From contig JAEUHP010000217.1 in the NCBI GenBank assembly GCA_016795295.1, positions 1 to 40,853 on the forward strand: a DNA stretch of 40,853 nucleotides, given 5' to 3'. This document shows, piece after piece, positions 16,536 to 24,709 of the stretch. How positions within the stretch are numbered: position 1 is the first letter of the stretch; each line of letters begins with the position of its first letter. Both the position numbers and the translations under genes were made by a program. Origin of the DNA: Planctomycetota bacterium (GTDB lineage: Bacteria > Planctomycetota > UBA1135 > UBA2386). Under the pieces are notes generated by a model. The model searched no databases. It saw only the letters and a list, made by a program, of their open reading frames with translations, and was not told the DNA's origin.

Positions 16536-16703
16536 GCGGCCGCTGGCCGCTCTCGATCCGACTCATGCCGCGGTTCCCGCCGCGGCCCACTTCGCCACGC
16601 AGCTGCGCGGTTCCCCATGCGGAACCGAGCGGGGAATCCAGGCCTCTGCGGCCGCTTCCGACGCCTTCTGGAGCCGACGTCGTGTGCCGTCCCCCACGGA
16701 CGG
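16536..16703 (+). promoter_or_regulatory. Hairpin-rich leader between the riboswitch and the sigma factor gene
   Basis: Four perfect stems occur in series: GCGGCC/GGCCGC (16536-16550, loop GCT), GCCGCGG/CCGCGGC (16567-16586, loop TTCCCG), CGGTTCC/GGAACCG (16608-16627) and CCGTCC/GGACGG (16687-16703). None is followed by a long T-run, so classical termination is not evident. Rho-dependent or alternative folding control is possible. Together with the riboswitch they fill the 633-bp gap 16117-16749, in which I see no credible coding sequence. The stretch 16198-16300 is noticeably less GC-rich and may hold the promoter. Confidence 0.5.
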
Positions 16704-16749
16704 CAGCAGCCCTTCCCTCCCCGCAGTCGCTCGTCTGGAGTCCGCTGAC

Positions 16750-17622
16750 ATGGCCAAGTCCTCGCTCGCCCTCCGTCCTTCGCCCCGTTCGGCCGCCGCC
16801 CCCGCCCGCAACCGGCTCAAAGCCGTGGAGTCCCGCCCAAGCGCTTCCGGCTCGGCGCCACTCACCGAAGCGGACCTCGAGCAGATCTGGAAGACGTTCA
16901 AGCGCACGCGCGACGAGAACCTGCGCAACACGCTGATCGAACACCACCTGCCGCTGGTGCGTTCGATCGCGGAGCGCGTGCTGCAGACGCTGCCGAAGTC
17001 GGTCGACGTCGACGACCTGAGCTCGGCGGGCACGTTCGGCCTGATGGACGCGATCAACGGCTTCGACCTGTCGCGTGGCATCAAGTTCAAGACCTACTGC
17101 ACCACCCGCATCCGCGGCTCGATCCTCGACGAGCTGCGCTCGCAGGACTGGGTGCCGCGCCTCGTGCGCCTGAAGGCCCACCGCCTGGAGCGCGCGGTGC
17201 GGCAACTCGAAGGCGAACTCGGCCGCCACCCGAACCAGGTGGAGATCGCCCAGGCGCTGGGCATTTCGCTCGAAGAACTGCAAGACCACCAGAGCGAAGC
17301 CAATGCCAAGACCATCTTCTCGCTGTCCGAGAAGTGGGACGACGGCGACGACGACAAGGAGATGGAGAAGGTCGAGATCCTGGCCGATGCCCGCAGCGTC
17401 GACCCGGTCGAGACGGTGCAGCAGAACGACGCGCTGGAGGCGATCACCAGCTGCCTGACCAAGAAGGAACGGCTGATCGTGCTGATGTACTACTACGAGG
17501 GTCTGACCATGCGCGAGATCGGCGAGATCATGGAGCTGACCGAATCACGCGTCTGCCAGATCCACAGCAACGTGATGGCGCGCCTCAAGGCGCACCTCGA
17601 TCGCACGCCGGTCGAAGCCTGA
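16750..17622 (+). CDS. RNA polymerase sigma factor, FliA/WhiG type
   Basis: A 290-residue sigma-70 family factor of the FliA/WhiG group. Residues about 40-135 contain region 2: HHLPLVRSIAERVLQTLP, VDVDDLSSAGTFGLMDAI, FKTYCTTRIRGSILDELRSQDWVPR. Residues about 136-185 are region 3 and about 230-285 region 4, with the helix-turn-helix LTMREIGEIMELTESRVCQIH. RGSILDELRSQDWVPR is diagnostic for the flagellar/sporulation subgroup. The N-terminal 37 residues are a basic, Ser/Ala-rich extension. An acidic insert (DDGDDDKEMEK, about 197-207) separates regions 3 and 4. ATG 16750 gives the usual sigma core with that extension; an in-frame start 66 bp upstream is possible. It is preceded by a c-di-GMP riboswitch and followed by HDOD, CheY and CheX genes. 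Confidence 0.93.
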   Translation: MAKSSLALRPSPRSAAAPARNRLKAVESRPSASGSAPLTEADLEQIWKTFKRTRDENLRNTLIEHHLPLVRSIAERVLQTLPKSVDVDDLSSAGTFGLMDAINGFDLSRGIKFKTYCTTRIRGSILDELRSQDWVPRLVRLKAHRLERAVRQLEGELGRHPNQVEIAQALGISLEELQDHQSEANAKTIFSLSEKWDDGDDDKEMEKVEILADARSVDPVETVQQNDALEAITSCLTKKERLIVLMYYYEGLTMREIGEIMELTESRVCQIHSNVMARLKAHLDRTPVEA

Positions 17623-17750
17623 GCCGCCGCTGGCATCGGGCACGCCGCCCCAGCCGCCGCCCGACCACTCCGCCGCAGCGACGCGCTGCCGGCCGCACTC
17701 CGGGAAACTCCGGTGCAGGGATCGCGGCCTGGTTCCGATAGAGCCGGAAG

Positions 17751-18596
17751 ATGCCCCAGATCGCCGACATCGTGGCCAGGCTGCGCAACATGCCGCCGCT
17801 GCCACAGGTCGCCCAGCGCGTGCTGGCGATCGTGCGCGATCCGGAGTACTCCGTCGACGCGCTGGTGGCCGTGGTCCGCACCGATCCAGCACTCACCGCG
17901 CGGCTGCTGCGACTGTGCAACTCGGCGCTGTTCCGTCGCTCGGGAGAAGTGCGCTCGATCGGCGACGCAGTGGCCTACCTGGGCACCCGCCACCTGGTGA
18001 AGCTGGTGTTGGTCAGCTGTGCGTCGACCCTGTTCCGCAACACGGGCAGCTCGGCGTACACGGAGCCGAACCGACTCTGGCAGCACACCTTCGCGGTGGC
18101 CACGGCGGCGCAGTGGCTCGCCTTTCGCGGTGGCCTGGAGCAGCCGGACGCGGCGTTCACCGCAGGCATCCTGCACAACGTCGGCAAGGTGGTGTTGAGC
18201 CAGACGACCCCGACCAACACCAGCCTGCCCGACGCTTGCGCCGACCTTTGCGCCGCCGAACGCCACTGGTTCGGCATCGACCACGCGACCGCCGCGGGCG
18301 TGGTCGCCGACGCTTGGCACCTGCCGCGCGAGTTGCGCTTCGCCCTGCGCCACCACCACGAGCCGGCTGCGTGGGCGGACCCGAGTCCGCTGCCAGCCCT
18401 GCTGGCGACGGCCGACGATCTGGTGGCGAGCCTCGGCATCGCCAATCCGCTGCCGTGCGTGCCAGCCGTGCCGGCGGCTGCCGCACAGCGCCTCCACCTC
18501 GAACCCGCCGACCTGGAAGCTGCCGCGGGAGCGCTGCAGGAAGATCTGGCGCGCCACGCAGAACTGCTGAACCTCGATCGCTTCGGCGACCGATAG
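17751..18596 (+). CDS. HDOD domain protein
   Basis: A 281-residue cytoplasmic signalling protein. Residues about 10-210 are an HDOD domain: MPPLPQVAQRVLAIVRDPEYSVDALVAVV, then DPALTARLLRLCNSALF, GDAVAYLGTRHLVKLVL and FTAGILHNVGKVVL. At the place of the HD-phosphohydrolase His-Asp pair it has His142-Asn143, so hydrolase activity is unlikely, as is normal for HDOD. HDOD proteins take part in regulation of motility, c-di-GMP and stress pathways, often as response-regulator outputs. Here no receiver is attached, but a stand-alone CheY follows 34 bp later, so the two may act together (inference). Confidence 0.92.
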   Translation: MPQIADIVARLRNMPPLPQVAQRVLAIVRDPEYSVDALVAVVRTDPALTARLLRLCNSALFRRSGEVRSIGDAVAYLGTRHLVKLVLVSCASTLFRNTGSSAYTEPNRLWQHTFAVATAAQWLAFRGGLEQPDAAFTAGILHNVGKVVLSQTTPTNTSLPDACADLCAAERHWFGIDHATAAGVVADAWHLPRELRFALRHHHEPAAWADPSPLPALLATADDLVASLGIANPLPCVPAVPAAAAQRLHLEPADLEAAAGALQEDLARHAELLNLDRFGDR

Positions 18597-18630
18597 ACGA
18601 ACCGAACTCCTTCCGAGGCAACGACACCGA

Positions 18631-19002
18631 ATGGCCAAGAACGTACTGATCGTCGACGACTCCGCGACCATGCGCAAGATCATCATGCGCGGCATCCGCC
18701 AGGCCGGCATCGAGAACGCCGACTTCAAGGAAGCGGGCGACGGGGTGGAAGGCATGAAAGCCGTGGAGACGGAGAAGTTCGACCTGATCCTCTCCGACGT
18801 GAACATGCCGAACATGAACGGCCTCGACTTCGTGAAGAGCGTCAGCGGCAAGCTGAACCCGGCCCCGCCGATCGTGATGATCACGACCGAGGGCAGCGAA
18901 GAGGTGATCAAGGAGGCGATGAGCCGCGGCGCCAAGGGCTACCTGAAGAAGCCGTTCACCCCGGAGAAGATCCAGGAAGTGATCGGCCCGTACCTCAAGT
19001 GA
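18631..19002 (+). CDS. CheY-like single-domain response regulator
   Basis: A 123-residue receiver domain and nothing else. All active-site residues are present: acidic pair Asp9/Asp10 (LIVDDSATMRK), phosphoacceptor Asp56 (ILSDVNMPNMNG), Thr85/Thr86 (MITTEG) and Lys106 (YLKKPF). DSATMRKIIM is typical for true chemotaxis CheY. It would receive phosphate from a CheA-type kinase that is not in this window and signal through protein contact. It is dephosphorylated by CheX or CheC proteins, and two CheX-like genes follow directly. Confidence 0.96.
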   Translation: MAKNVLIVDDSATMRKIIMRGIRQAGIENADFKEAGDGVEGMKAVETEKFDLILSDVNMPNMNGLDFVKSVSGKLNPAPPIVMITTEGSEEVIKEAMSRGAKGYLKKPFTPEKIQEVIGPYLK

Positions 19003-19042
19003 CCCGCGGCCCAACCCGTCGCAACGACCCGCAGGAGAGGCG

Positions 19043-19534
19043 ATGACCACCCAGACGCTGCCACCCCACCTCGTGACCAGCCTGCAACAGGCGGCACGTG
19101 AGATCCTGGAGACGATGGTGTTCCTGTCGCCCACCCAGATCGAAGAGGTGCCCGAGACCTCGTCCACCTTCCAGGCCGAAGTCGTGGGCCTGCTCGGCTT
19201 CACCGGCACCCGTTCGGGCAACTTCGTGGTGCGCACCAGCGAACAGCTGGCCCGCACCATCGCGGCGAAGATGCTGATGATGGAGCCGGCCGAACTGGCG
19301 ACCTTCCAGGAAGCCGCCGACGGCTTCGGCGAGCTGGTGAACATGCTCAGCGGCAACTTCAAGAACGCCTGGGTCGCGGCCGGCAACCAGATGGACCTGT
19401 CGGTGCCGAACGTGATCCACAACGGCGAAGTGCGCGTCAATTCCGAGCACGAGGGTTCGCTGCGCTCCTGTGTCCGTGTGCACCTCGACGACCAGACCCT
19501 CGACGTCGGCGTGCACTTCGAGGCGAGCCGCTGA
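19043..19534 (+). CDS. CheX-like CheY phosphatase
   Basis: A 163-residue protein of the CheX/CheC/FliY phosphatase family. The catalytic E-x-x-N motif lies in DGFGELVNMLSGNFKNAW (Glu97, Asn100), with the typical Gly-rich FTGTRSGNFVV strand region before it. CheX removes phosphate from CheY-P and so resets the signal; the CheY encoded 40 bp upstream is the obvious substrate. A strong ribosome binding site AGGAGAGG (19033-19040) precedes ATG 19043. It is a single-motif protein, as CheX is. Confidence 0.88.
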   Translation: MTTQTLPPHLVTSLQQAAREILETMVFLSPTQIEEVPETSSTFQAEVVGLLGFTGTRSGNFVVRTSEQLARTIAAKMLMMEPAELATFQEAADGFGELVNMLSGNFKNAWVAAGNQMDLSVPNVIHNGEVRVNSEHEGSLRSCVRVHLDDQTLDVGVHFEASR

Positions 19535-19547
19535 GGACGTTCCGGCG

Positions 19548-20642
19548 ATGGCGGGATCGAACCTGAAATCGGGCAACGGCAAGGAACTGCGCCGTCTGTT
19601 CGCGATGCTCGCCAGCGCGCTGGGCGAGACCACCGGTTCGTTGGTCGGCAAGCCGATCCTGGTGCGACCGGGCGACGTGGCGCTGCTCGACGGCGACGCG
19701 CTGCTCGGGCAGCTGCCGAAGGCGTTCGCCGTGGCGCGCGGCGCACTCGACAAGAACTACGCCGGCAAGAACCTGTTGGTGTTGTTCGAGGCCCCGGACG
19801 CGCTGGCGATGGCCGGCATGCTGATGATGACGCCGGACGACGTCATCCAACAGCGCCGCGCCAAGGGCACGCTCGAAGGCGAAGATGCCGAGGCGTTCGG
19901 CGAACTCGGCAACGTGCTGTGCTCCGGCATGGGCAACGTGCTGCGCGAGCACGTCGCCAACGTCGACATCCGCCTGCAAGGCACCGGCGTGGTGAAGCCC
20001 GGCCTCGATCCGGACAACCTGCTGGGCAGCGGCCCGCTGGTGGCCCAACAGTTCACCCTGAAAGTCGGCGACTATCCCGATTCGATCGGCTGGTTCGTCA
20101 CCGACATGGCCACGGCGGAGGCCTGGAACAAGGCTCCGCTCGAATCCTCGAGCGAACCCGCAGCAGCGGTGCCAGCAGCGCCTGCCGCGGCCAAGCCACC
20201 GGGCGCGAGCAAGGGCGACGAAGACGGGCTGGCGGACATCCCTGCCGCGCCGGTGCGCGGCAACCTGGCGGCGTTCGTGAGCGCACCGGAAGTGGTGCGC
20301 ACCCTGCGGCGCTGCTGTCGCCGCGTCGGCCTGGAGCTGCGCCGCCACGGCAAGGCGGAGATTCCCAATCCAGCCGCCCACAAGCAGGAGATCGTGTTGC
20401 TGGACGTCCCGCCCGGCGAAGACCGGCGCTTCGACTGGTGCAAACGCCTCAAGGAGTTCGGCAGCGGCACCAAGGTGGTGTTGCTGCTGCACCACCCATC
20501 GCGCCAACGGGTGACCCAGGCGTTCCTGTCGCGTGCCGACGCCATCCTGGGCTTCCCGTGCGACGAACTGCAACTGGCGCAGAAGCTCACCAGCCTGCTC
20601 GGCGACGCACCGGTCGTCACGCCCTCGGGCACGCCGGGCTGA
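19548..20642 (+). CDS. CheX/CheC-like domain fused to a degenerate receiver-like domain
   Basis: A 364-residue protein. Residues about 10-190 form a second CheX/CheC-like domain with EAFGELGNVLCSGMGNVL, giving an E-x-x-N motif at Glu119/Asn122. An Ala/Pro-rich linker spans about 200-235. Residues about 237-355 look like a receiver fold: AAFVSAPEVVRTLRRCCRR, EIVLLDVPP (Asp286), KVVLLLHHP, ADAILGFPCDELQLAQKL. The acidic pair at strand 1 is missing and the conserved Lys-Pro is replaced by Phe-Pro, so it is probably not a normal phosphoacceptor. It starts 13 bp after the CheX stop and is surely in the same operon. The architecture suggests a CheY-P phosphatase or adaptor with a pseudo-receiver. 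Confidence 0.75.
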   Translation: MAGSNLKSGNGKELRRLFAMLASALGETTGSLVGKPILVRPGDVALLDGDALLGQLPKAFAVARGALDKNYAGKNLLVLFEAPDALAMAGMLMMTPDDVIQQRRAKGTLEGEDAEAFGELGNVLCSGMGNVLREHVANVDIRLQGTGVVKPGLDPDNLLGSGPLVAQQFTLKVGDYPDSIGWFVTDMATAEAWNKAPLESSSEPAAAVPAAPAAAKPPGASKGDEDGLADIPAAPVRGNLAAFVSAPEVVRTLRRCCRRVGLELRRHGKAEIPNPAAHKQEIVLLDVPPGEDRRFDWCKRLKEFGSGTKVVLLLHHPSRQRVTQAFLSRADAILGFPCDELQLAQKLTSLLGDAPVVTPSGTPG

Positions 20643-20717
20643 GCCCGCCCCTCCCACCGCCCGCCCCGCCGCGCACGGCGGCGAGCAACCTGCAGGTGGC
20701 GGCGGTAGCCTCTGGCG

Positions 20718-21914
20718 ATGCTCCCCGCCCCATCCCCGTTCGCCGCGCATTGGGATCTGGATCCCACGGTGAGCTTCCTGAACCACGGCAGCTTCGGCGC
20801 CTGCCCCCGCGTGGTGCTGCAGCTGCAGGCCGAACTGCGGCAGCGAATGGAACGCGAGCCGGTGCTGTTCATGCATCGCGAACTGGAGGCACTGCTCGAC
20901 GACGCCAGAGCCGTGCTGGCCAACTTCGTCGGCTGCGACGCCGACGACCTGGCGTTCGTGCCGAACGCAACCACCGGCGTCAACACGGTGCTGCAATCGC
21001 TGCCGCTGGCCCCGGGTGACGAGCTGCTGTGCACCGACCAGGAGTACAACTCGTGCCGCAACGCCCTGGAGCGCGTGGCGCAACGCGCCGGGGCACGGGT
21101 GGTGGTGGCTGCCGTGCCGTTTCCGGTCCAAGGCCCCGAGCAGATCGTCGACGCCGTGCTGGCCAAGGCGACCGCGCGCACCCGGCTGCTGCTGATCGAC
21201 CACGTCACCAGCATCACCGGGATCGTGCAGCCGGTCGCCGATCTGGTGGCCAGGTGCCACGCGCGCGGCATCGACACCCTGGTCGACGGCGCCCACGCCC
21301 CCGGCATGCTGCCGCTGGACTTGCGTGCTCTGGGCGCGGCCTACTACACCGGCAACTGCCACAAATGGCTGTGCACGCCCAAGGGCTCGGCCCTGCTCCA
21401 CGTGCGCCGCGACCGCCAGTCCCACGTGCAACCCCTGGTCACCAGCCACGGCCGCAACAGCCCGCGCACCGATCGATCGCGGTTCCGCCTCGAATTCGAC
21501 TTCACGGGCACCGACGACTACACGCCGTTCCTGTGCATTCCGGCGGCCCTGCGCTTTCTGTCCGGACTGCTGCCCGGCGGCATGCCCGCGCTCGCCGCAC
21601 ACAACCATGCGCTGGCGGTCTGGGCCCGCGAACGGCTGTGCACGGCCCTCGGCGCGGCTGCCCCGGCGCCGGCGAGCATGCTGGGGTCGCTGGCCGCAGT
21701 GCCACTGCCCATGAGCAACCGCCCACCGGTCGGCAATCTGGGCCTCGACCCGCTGCAGGATGCGCTGTGGCAACGCCATCGCATCGAAGTGCCGGTGATG
21801 CGGTGGGCCAACCCCGCCTTGCGGCTGCTGCGCGTCTCACCGCAGATCTACAACAGCCGGGAACAGTACGAGCACCTCGCATCCGCAGTTCGCGCCGCGC
21901 CCGAACTGCAGTGA
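20718..21914 (+). CDS. Class V aminotransferase (isopenicillin-N-epimerase-like)
   Basis: A 398-residue PLP enzyme of fold type I. Features: FLNHGSFGACP near the start, FVPNATTGVNTVLQSL for the phosphate cup, the LVDGAHAPGMLPLDL aspartate site, and the Schiff-base lysine in YTGNCHKWLCTPKGSALL. The NCHKWLCTPKG block is typical of the isopenicillin N epimerase / cysteine-desulfurase-like branch. Substrates in this branch vary widely and cannot be deduced here. It is a single gene; ATG 20718 directly precedes the conserved N-terminal block. Confidence 0.92.
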   Translation: MLPAPSPFAAHWDLDPTVSFLNHGSFGACPRVVLQLQAELRQRMEREPVLFMHRELEALLDDARAVLANFVGCDADDLAFVPNATTGVNTVLQSLPLAPGDELLCTDQEYNSCRNALERVAQRAGARVVVAAVPFPVQGPEQIVDAVLAKATARTRLLLIDHVTSITGIVQPVADLVARCHARGIDTLVDGAHAPGMLPLDLRALGAAYYTGNCHKWLCTPKGSALLHVRRDRQSHVQPLVTSHGRNSPRTDRSRFRLEFDFTGTDDYTPFLCIPAALRFLSGLLPGGMPALAAHNHALAVWARERLCTALGAAAPAPASMLGSLAAVPLPMSNRPPVGNLGLDPLQDALWQRHRIEVPVMRWANPALRLLRVSPQIYNSREQYEHLASAVRAAPELQ

Positions 21915-21977
21915 CGCACGGCGCCGGGCGAAATTGGCCGCGCGTGGACTCCGTTGCCCCGTAGATTGCTCGCGACC

Positions 21978-23498
21978 ATGGGTCCATCGTCCTCCTCGGA
22001 GTCCCGGCACGACCAGCTCCGGCGGCGACGCGCCGTGCCCACCGGAAAGCCGGTCGGGACAACTTGGCAGGCGTTCTTCCGGCCGGCGGTGTTCGCGGCG
22101 CTCGGTTTGGCGGCCTGTACGGCCTCACCGCCGCCGGCGCTGCCGCCGCAGCTCGACTTCACCGTCCCCGAGACCTTCGCCAACGGGTCGGTCGCCGCCG
22201 TGCCCGGTGCGAACGAGCCAACCGCCGAAGGCGAGTTCTGGCGCGACTTCGGCGTGCCGGATCTGGACCTCTACGTGGCAGCCGTGCTGGCGGCCAACCG
22301 GGATCTGCGCGCGGCGGCGGCACGCTTCGCCGCGGCGGCCCAGAGCCGTGCGATCGCCGCCGGGGCCGCGTTCCCGGAAGTCGACGCCGGCCTCGACGGC
22401 CGCCGCACCCGCCAGGTGTTCGTCGGCTTCCCGTTCGGCGGCGGCACCCCGAGCCGCACCTTCACCACCTTCGGCCTGTCGCTCAACGTGCGCTGGGAAC
22501 TCGACGTCTGGGGCCGCATCCGCGCCAACGACGCCGCCGCCTACGCCGACTTGCAGGCGGCGGCGGCCGACCATGCAGCGGCCCGTCTCAGCCTGATCGG
22601 CCAGAGCTGCCGCGCCTGGTTCGCAGCCGTGGAGGCCGAGCAACAGCTCGAGCTCGCCGAACGCGCCGCGGCGGTGGCGGCGGCGGCCCGTGACGACGTG
22701 CAGGAGCGGTTCCGCCGCGGCGTGCGCCCGGCCATCGACCTGCACCAGGCTGCTGCGGCCGCCGCCAATGCCGCGGCGGTGCGCCTGGAACGACGCGAGG
22801 TCTTGGCCGCGGCCCGCCAGCAACTCGAACTGCTGCTCGGGCAGTACCCAGCCGGCCGTCACCAGAGTCCTGGCGGGCTGCCGGTGCCGGCGCGGCTGAC
22901 GACGGCCGTGGTGCCGCCAGCACTCCTCGAGCGCCGGCCCGATCTGGTGGCGGCCGAGCGCCGACTCGCCGCGGCTGGCTGCCGCGTCGAAGCCGCGCGG
23001 GCCGCGCTCTACCCACGCTTGAGCTTGACGGCGAGCGGTGGCACCAACACCGGCGAGTTCGACGACCTGCTCGACGACGACTTCCGGGTGTGGAGCCTCG
23101 GTGCCAACTTGCTCGCTCCGTTGTTCCGCGGCGGCGCCCTGCAAGCGGACGTTGGACGGGCCGGAGCCCGCGCCGACGAGGCGCTGGCCAACTACGGCGC
23201 AGCCGTGCTGCGCGCCTTCGCCGAAGCCGAACGCCACCTGCGGCGGGAGCAACTGCTGGCGGAACGAGCCGATGAGCTGCTGCGCGCCGCCCAACACGCC
23301 GAGCAGTCCCGCGCGCAGGCCTACGAACGCTGGCAGCTCGGCGTGGCCGACTTCCTCGCCGTCGCCGACGGCCAGCAACGCGCCTACAGCGCTGCCGCGG
23401 CGGCCCTCGGCCTGGCCCGCGAGCGCCTGGAAACACGCATCGACCTGTGCCTCGCCCTGGGCGGCGGCACTCCCACCAGCAACCCTCCCGCACCATGA
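21978..23498 (+). CDS. RND efflux outer-membrane lipoprotein (TolC/NodT family)
   Basis: About 506 residues from ATG 21978. A lipobox LAAC (Cys47) follows the hydrophobic stretch AVFAALGLAAC; the n-region before it is unusually long and basic. GTG 22035, or the TTG at 21954, may be the real start. The mature part has two OEP repeats: GVPDLDLYVAAVLAANRDLRAAAARF and FGLSLNVRWELDVWGRIRAN, then RRPDLVAAERRLAAAGCRVEAARAALYPRLSLTASGG and LLAPLFRGG. WELDVWGR is the family hallmark. It forms the trimeric outer-membrane exit duct for the pump encoded downstream. Its stop overlaps the adaptor ATG (ATGA). Confidence 0.93.
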   Translation: MGPSSSSESRHDQLRRRRAVPTGKPVGTTWQAFFRPAVFAALGLAACTASPPPALPPQLDFTVPETFANGSVAAVPGANEPTAEGEFWRDFGVPDLDLYVAAVLAANRDLRAAAARFAAAAQSRAIAAGAAFPEVDAGLDGRRTRQVFVGFPFGGGTPSRTFTTFGLSLNVRWELDVWGRIRANDAAAYADLQAAAADHAAARLSLIGQSCRAWFAAVEAEQQLELAERAAAVAAAARDDVQERFRRGVRPAIDLHQAAAAAANAAAVRLERREVLAAARQQLELLLGQYPAGRHQSPGGLPVPARLTTAVVPPALLERRPDLVAAERRLAAAGCRVEAARAALYPRLSLTASGGTNTGEFDDLLDDDFRVWSLGANLLAPLFRGGALQADVGRAGARADEALANYGAAVLRAFAEAERHLRREQLLAERADELLRAAQHAEQSRAQAYERWQLGVADFLAVADGQQRAYSAAAAALGLARERLETRIDLCLALGGGTPTSNPPAP

Positions 23499-24706
23499 AC
23501 CAGCGCCTCCTTCTGCAGATTCTGGTGCCACTGCTGATCCTGGCGGCGGGCACCTTCGCGGCACTCGGCATCCTGCGTTTGCGCCAGCCACCGAGCGTGG
23601 CACCCGTGCAGTTCCAAGGACCTCTGGTGCAGATCCTCGTGGCGGCGCCCGCGGACCGGCGCATCGACATCGAGGCGATGGGCACGGTCGAGCCCTTCCG
23701 CGCGGTCGAGCTGGCGAGCCAGGTCGGTGGCCGCGTGGTGGCGACCGCACCCTGCTTGCGGGCAGGCGGCTTCTGTGCCGCCGACGAACTGCTGGTGGCC
23801 ATCGACCCGAGCGACTACGAACTCGCCGTGGTGCAGCGCCGCAGCGACGTGGCCCGCGCCGAGCTGCGGCTGGCCCAGGAACGCGCCGAGGCCGCGGCCG
23901 CCCTGCGCGCTTGGCAACAGCTCGAAGGCGAGCGGCCGGCCGAGCCGCTGGTGGCACGTGCGCCGCAGTTGCGCGACGCCGAAGCGGCGCTGGCCGCGGC
24001 CGAAGCGGCGCTGGATCGCGCCAACCTCGACCTGTCGCGCACCCGCCTGCTCGCCCCGTTCGCGGCACGCATCCGCCAAGCCAAGGTCGAAGTCGGCCAA
24101 TTGGTGCCTGCCGGACAGCCACTCGCGGAACTGCACGACCTCGCATGCGCCGAGGTCCGCTTGCCGCTGTCCAACGCCGACGCCGGGTTCGTCGACCTGC
24201 CACTGCATTGGAGCGATGGCGGCCCGCACGAGAGCCAAGCAGCGGTCGAGATCCGTGCCGAGCAAGCTGGGCGCACCTTCTCCTGGGCGGCCAAACTGGT
24301 CCGCACCGAGGGCGAGATCGACCGCCGCACGCGCCAGCAGTTCGCGGTGGCGCGCATCGACGCCCCGTACGCCAGGGGCGCCGACCCGGATCGCCCCCCG
24401 CTCGCGGTCGGCACGTTCGTCCAGGCCCGCATCGCCGGCCGCACGCTGTCCGGCGTGCAAGCACTGCCGCGCGCGGCGCTGCGCGGTGAAGACGAAGTCT
24501 GGATCGTGGACGCCGAGCTGCGTTTGCGGCGCCGCCGGGTCGAAGTGCTCCGCCGGAGCGCCGACGAGGTCTTGGTCCGCGGCGGTCTCGCGACCGGCGA
24601 CCGCGTTTGCACGACCGCGCTGGCAACGCCCACCGACGGCATGCCGGTGCGCCTCACCGACACCCCTGCGACCGCGACTCAGTCCCCGCAACAGGGAGAC
24701 CGCTGA
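23495..24706 (+). CDS. RND efflux periplasmic adaptor (HlyD/MFP family)
   Basis: A 403-residue adaptor with an N-terminal membrane anchor (about 5-28). It has the split lipoyl/barrel-sandwich domain (IEAMGTVEPFRAVELASQVGGRVVA and LLAPFAARIRQAKVEVGQLVPAGQPLAEL). An alpha-helical hairpin lies between them (about 110-175), and a beta-barrel follows. It bridges the inner-membrane pump and the outer-membrane duct. It is the second gene of the operon: its ATG overlaps the TGA of the outer-membrane gene and its stop lies 3 bp before the pump ATG. Two Cys residues near 87-94 (APCLRAGGFCAADE) sit in the tip of the lipoyl loop and are unusual for this family. Confidence 0.93.
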   Translation: MNQRLLLQILVPLLILAAGTFAALGILRLRQPPSVAPVQFQGPLVQILVAAPADRRIDIEAMGTVEPFRAVELASQVGGRVVATAPCLRAGGFCAADELLVAIDPSDYELAVVQRRSDVARAELRLAQERAEAAAALRAWQQLEGERPAEPLVARAPQLRDAEAALAAAEAALDRANLDLSRTRLLAPFAARIRQAKVEVGQLVPAGQPLAELHDLACAEVRLPLSNADAGFVDLPLHWSDGGPHESQAAVEIRAEQAGRTFSWAAKLVRTEGEIDRRTRQQFAVARIDAPYARGADPDRPPLAVGTFVQARIAGRTLSGVQALPRAALRGEDEVWIVDAELRLRRRRVEVLRRSADEVLVRGGLATGDRVCTTALATPTDGMPVRLTDTPATATQSPQQGDR

Positions 24707-24709
24707 GCC

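Noticed and set aside
17640..17750. Possible second GEMM-like element before the HDOD gene (CCTGGTTCCG and nearby stems)
   Set aside because: The invariant GACGCAAAGC core and the GAAA-capped stem are missing.
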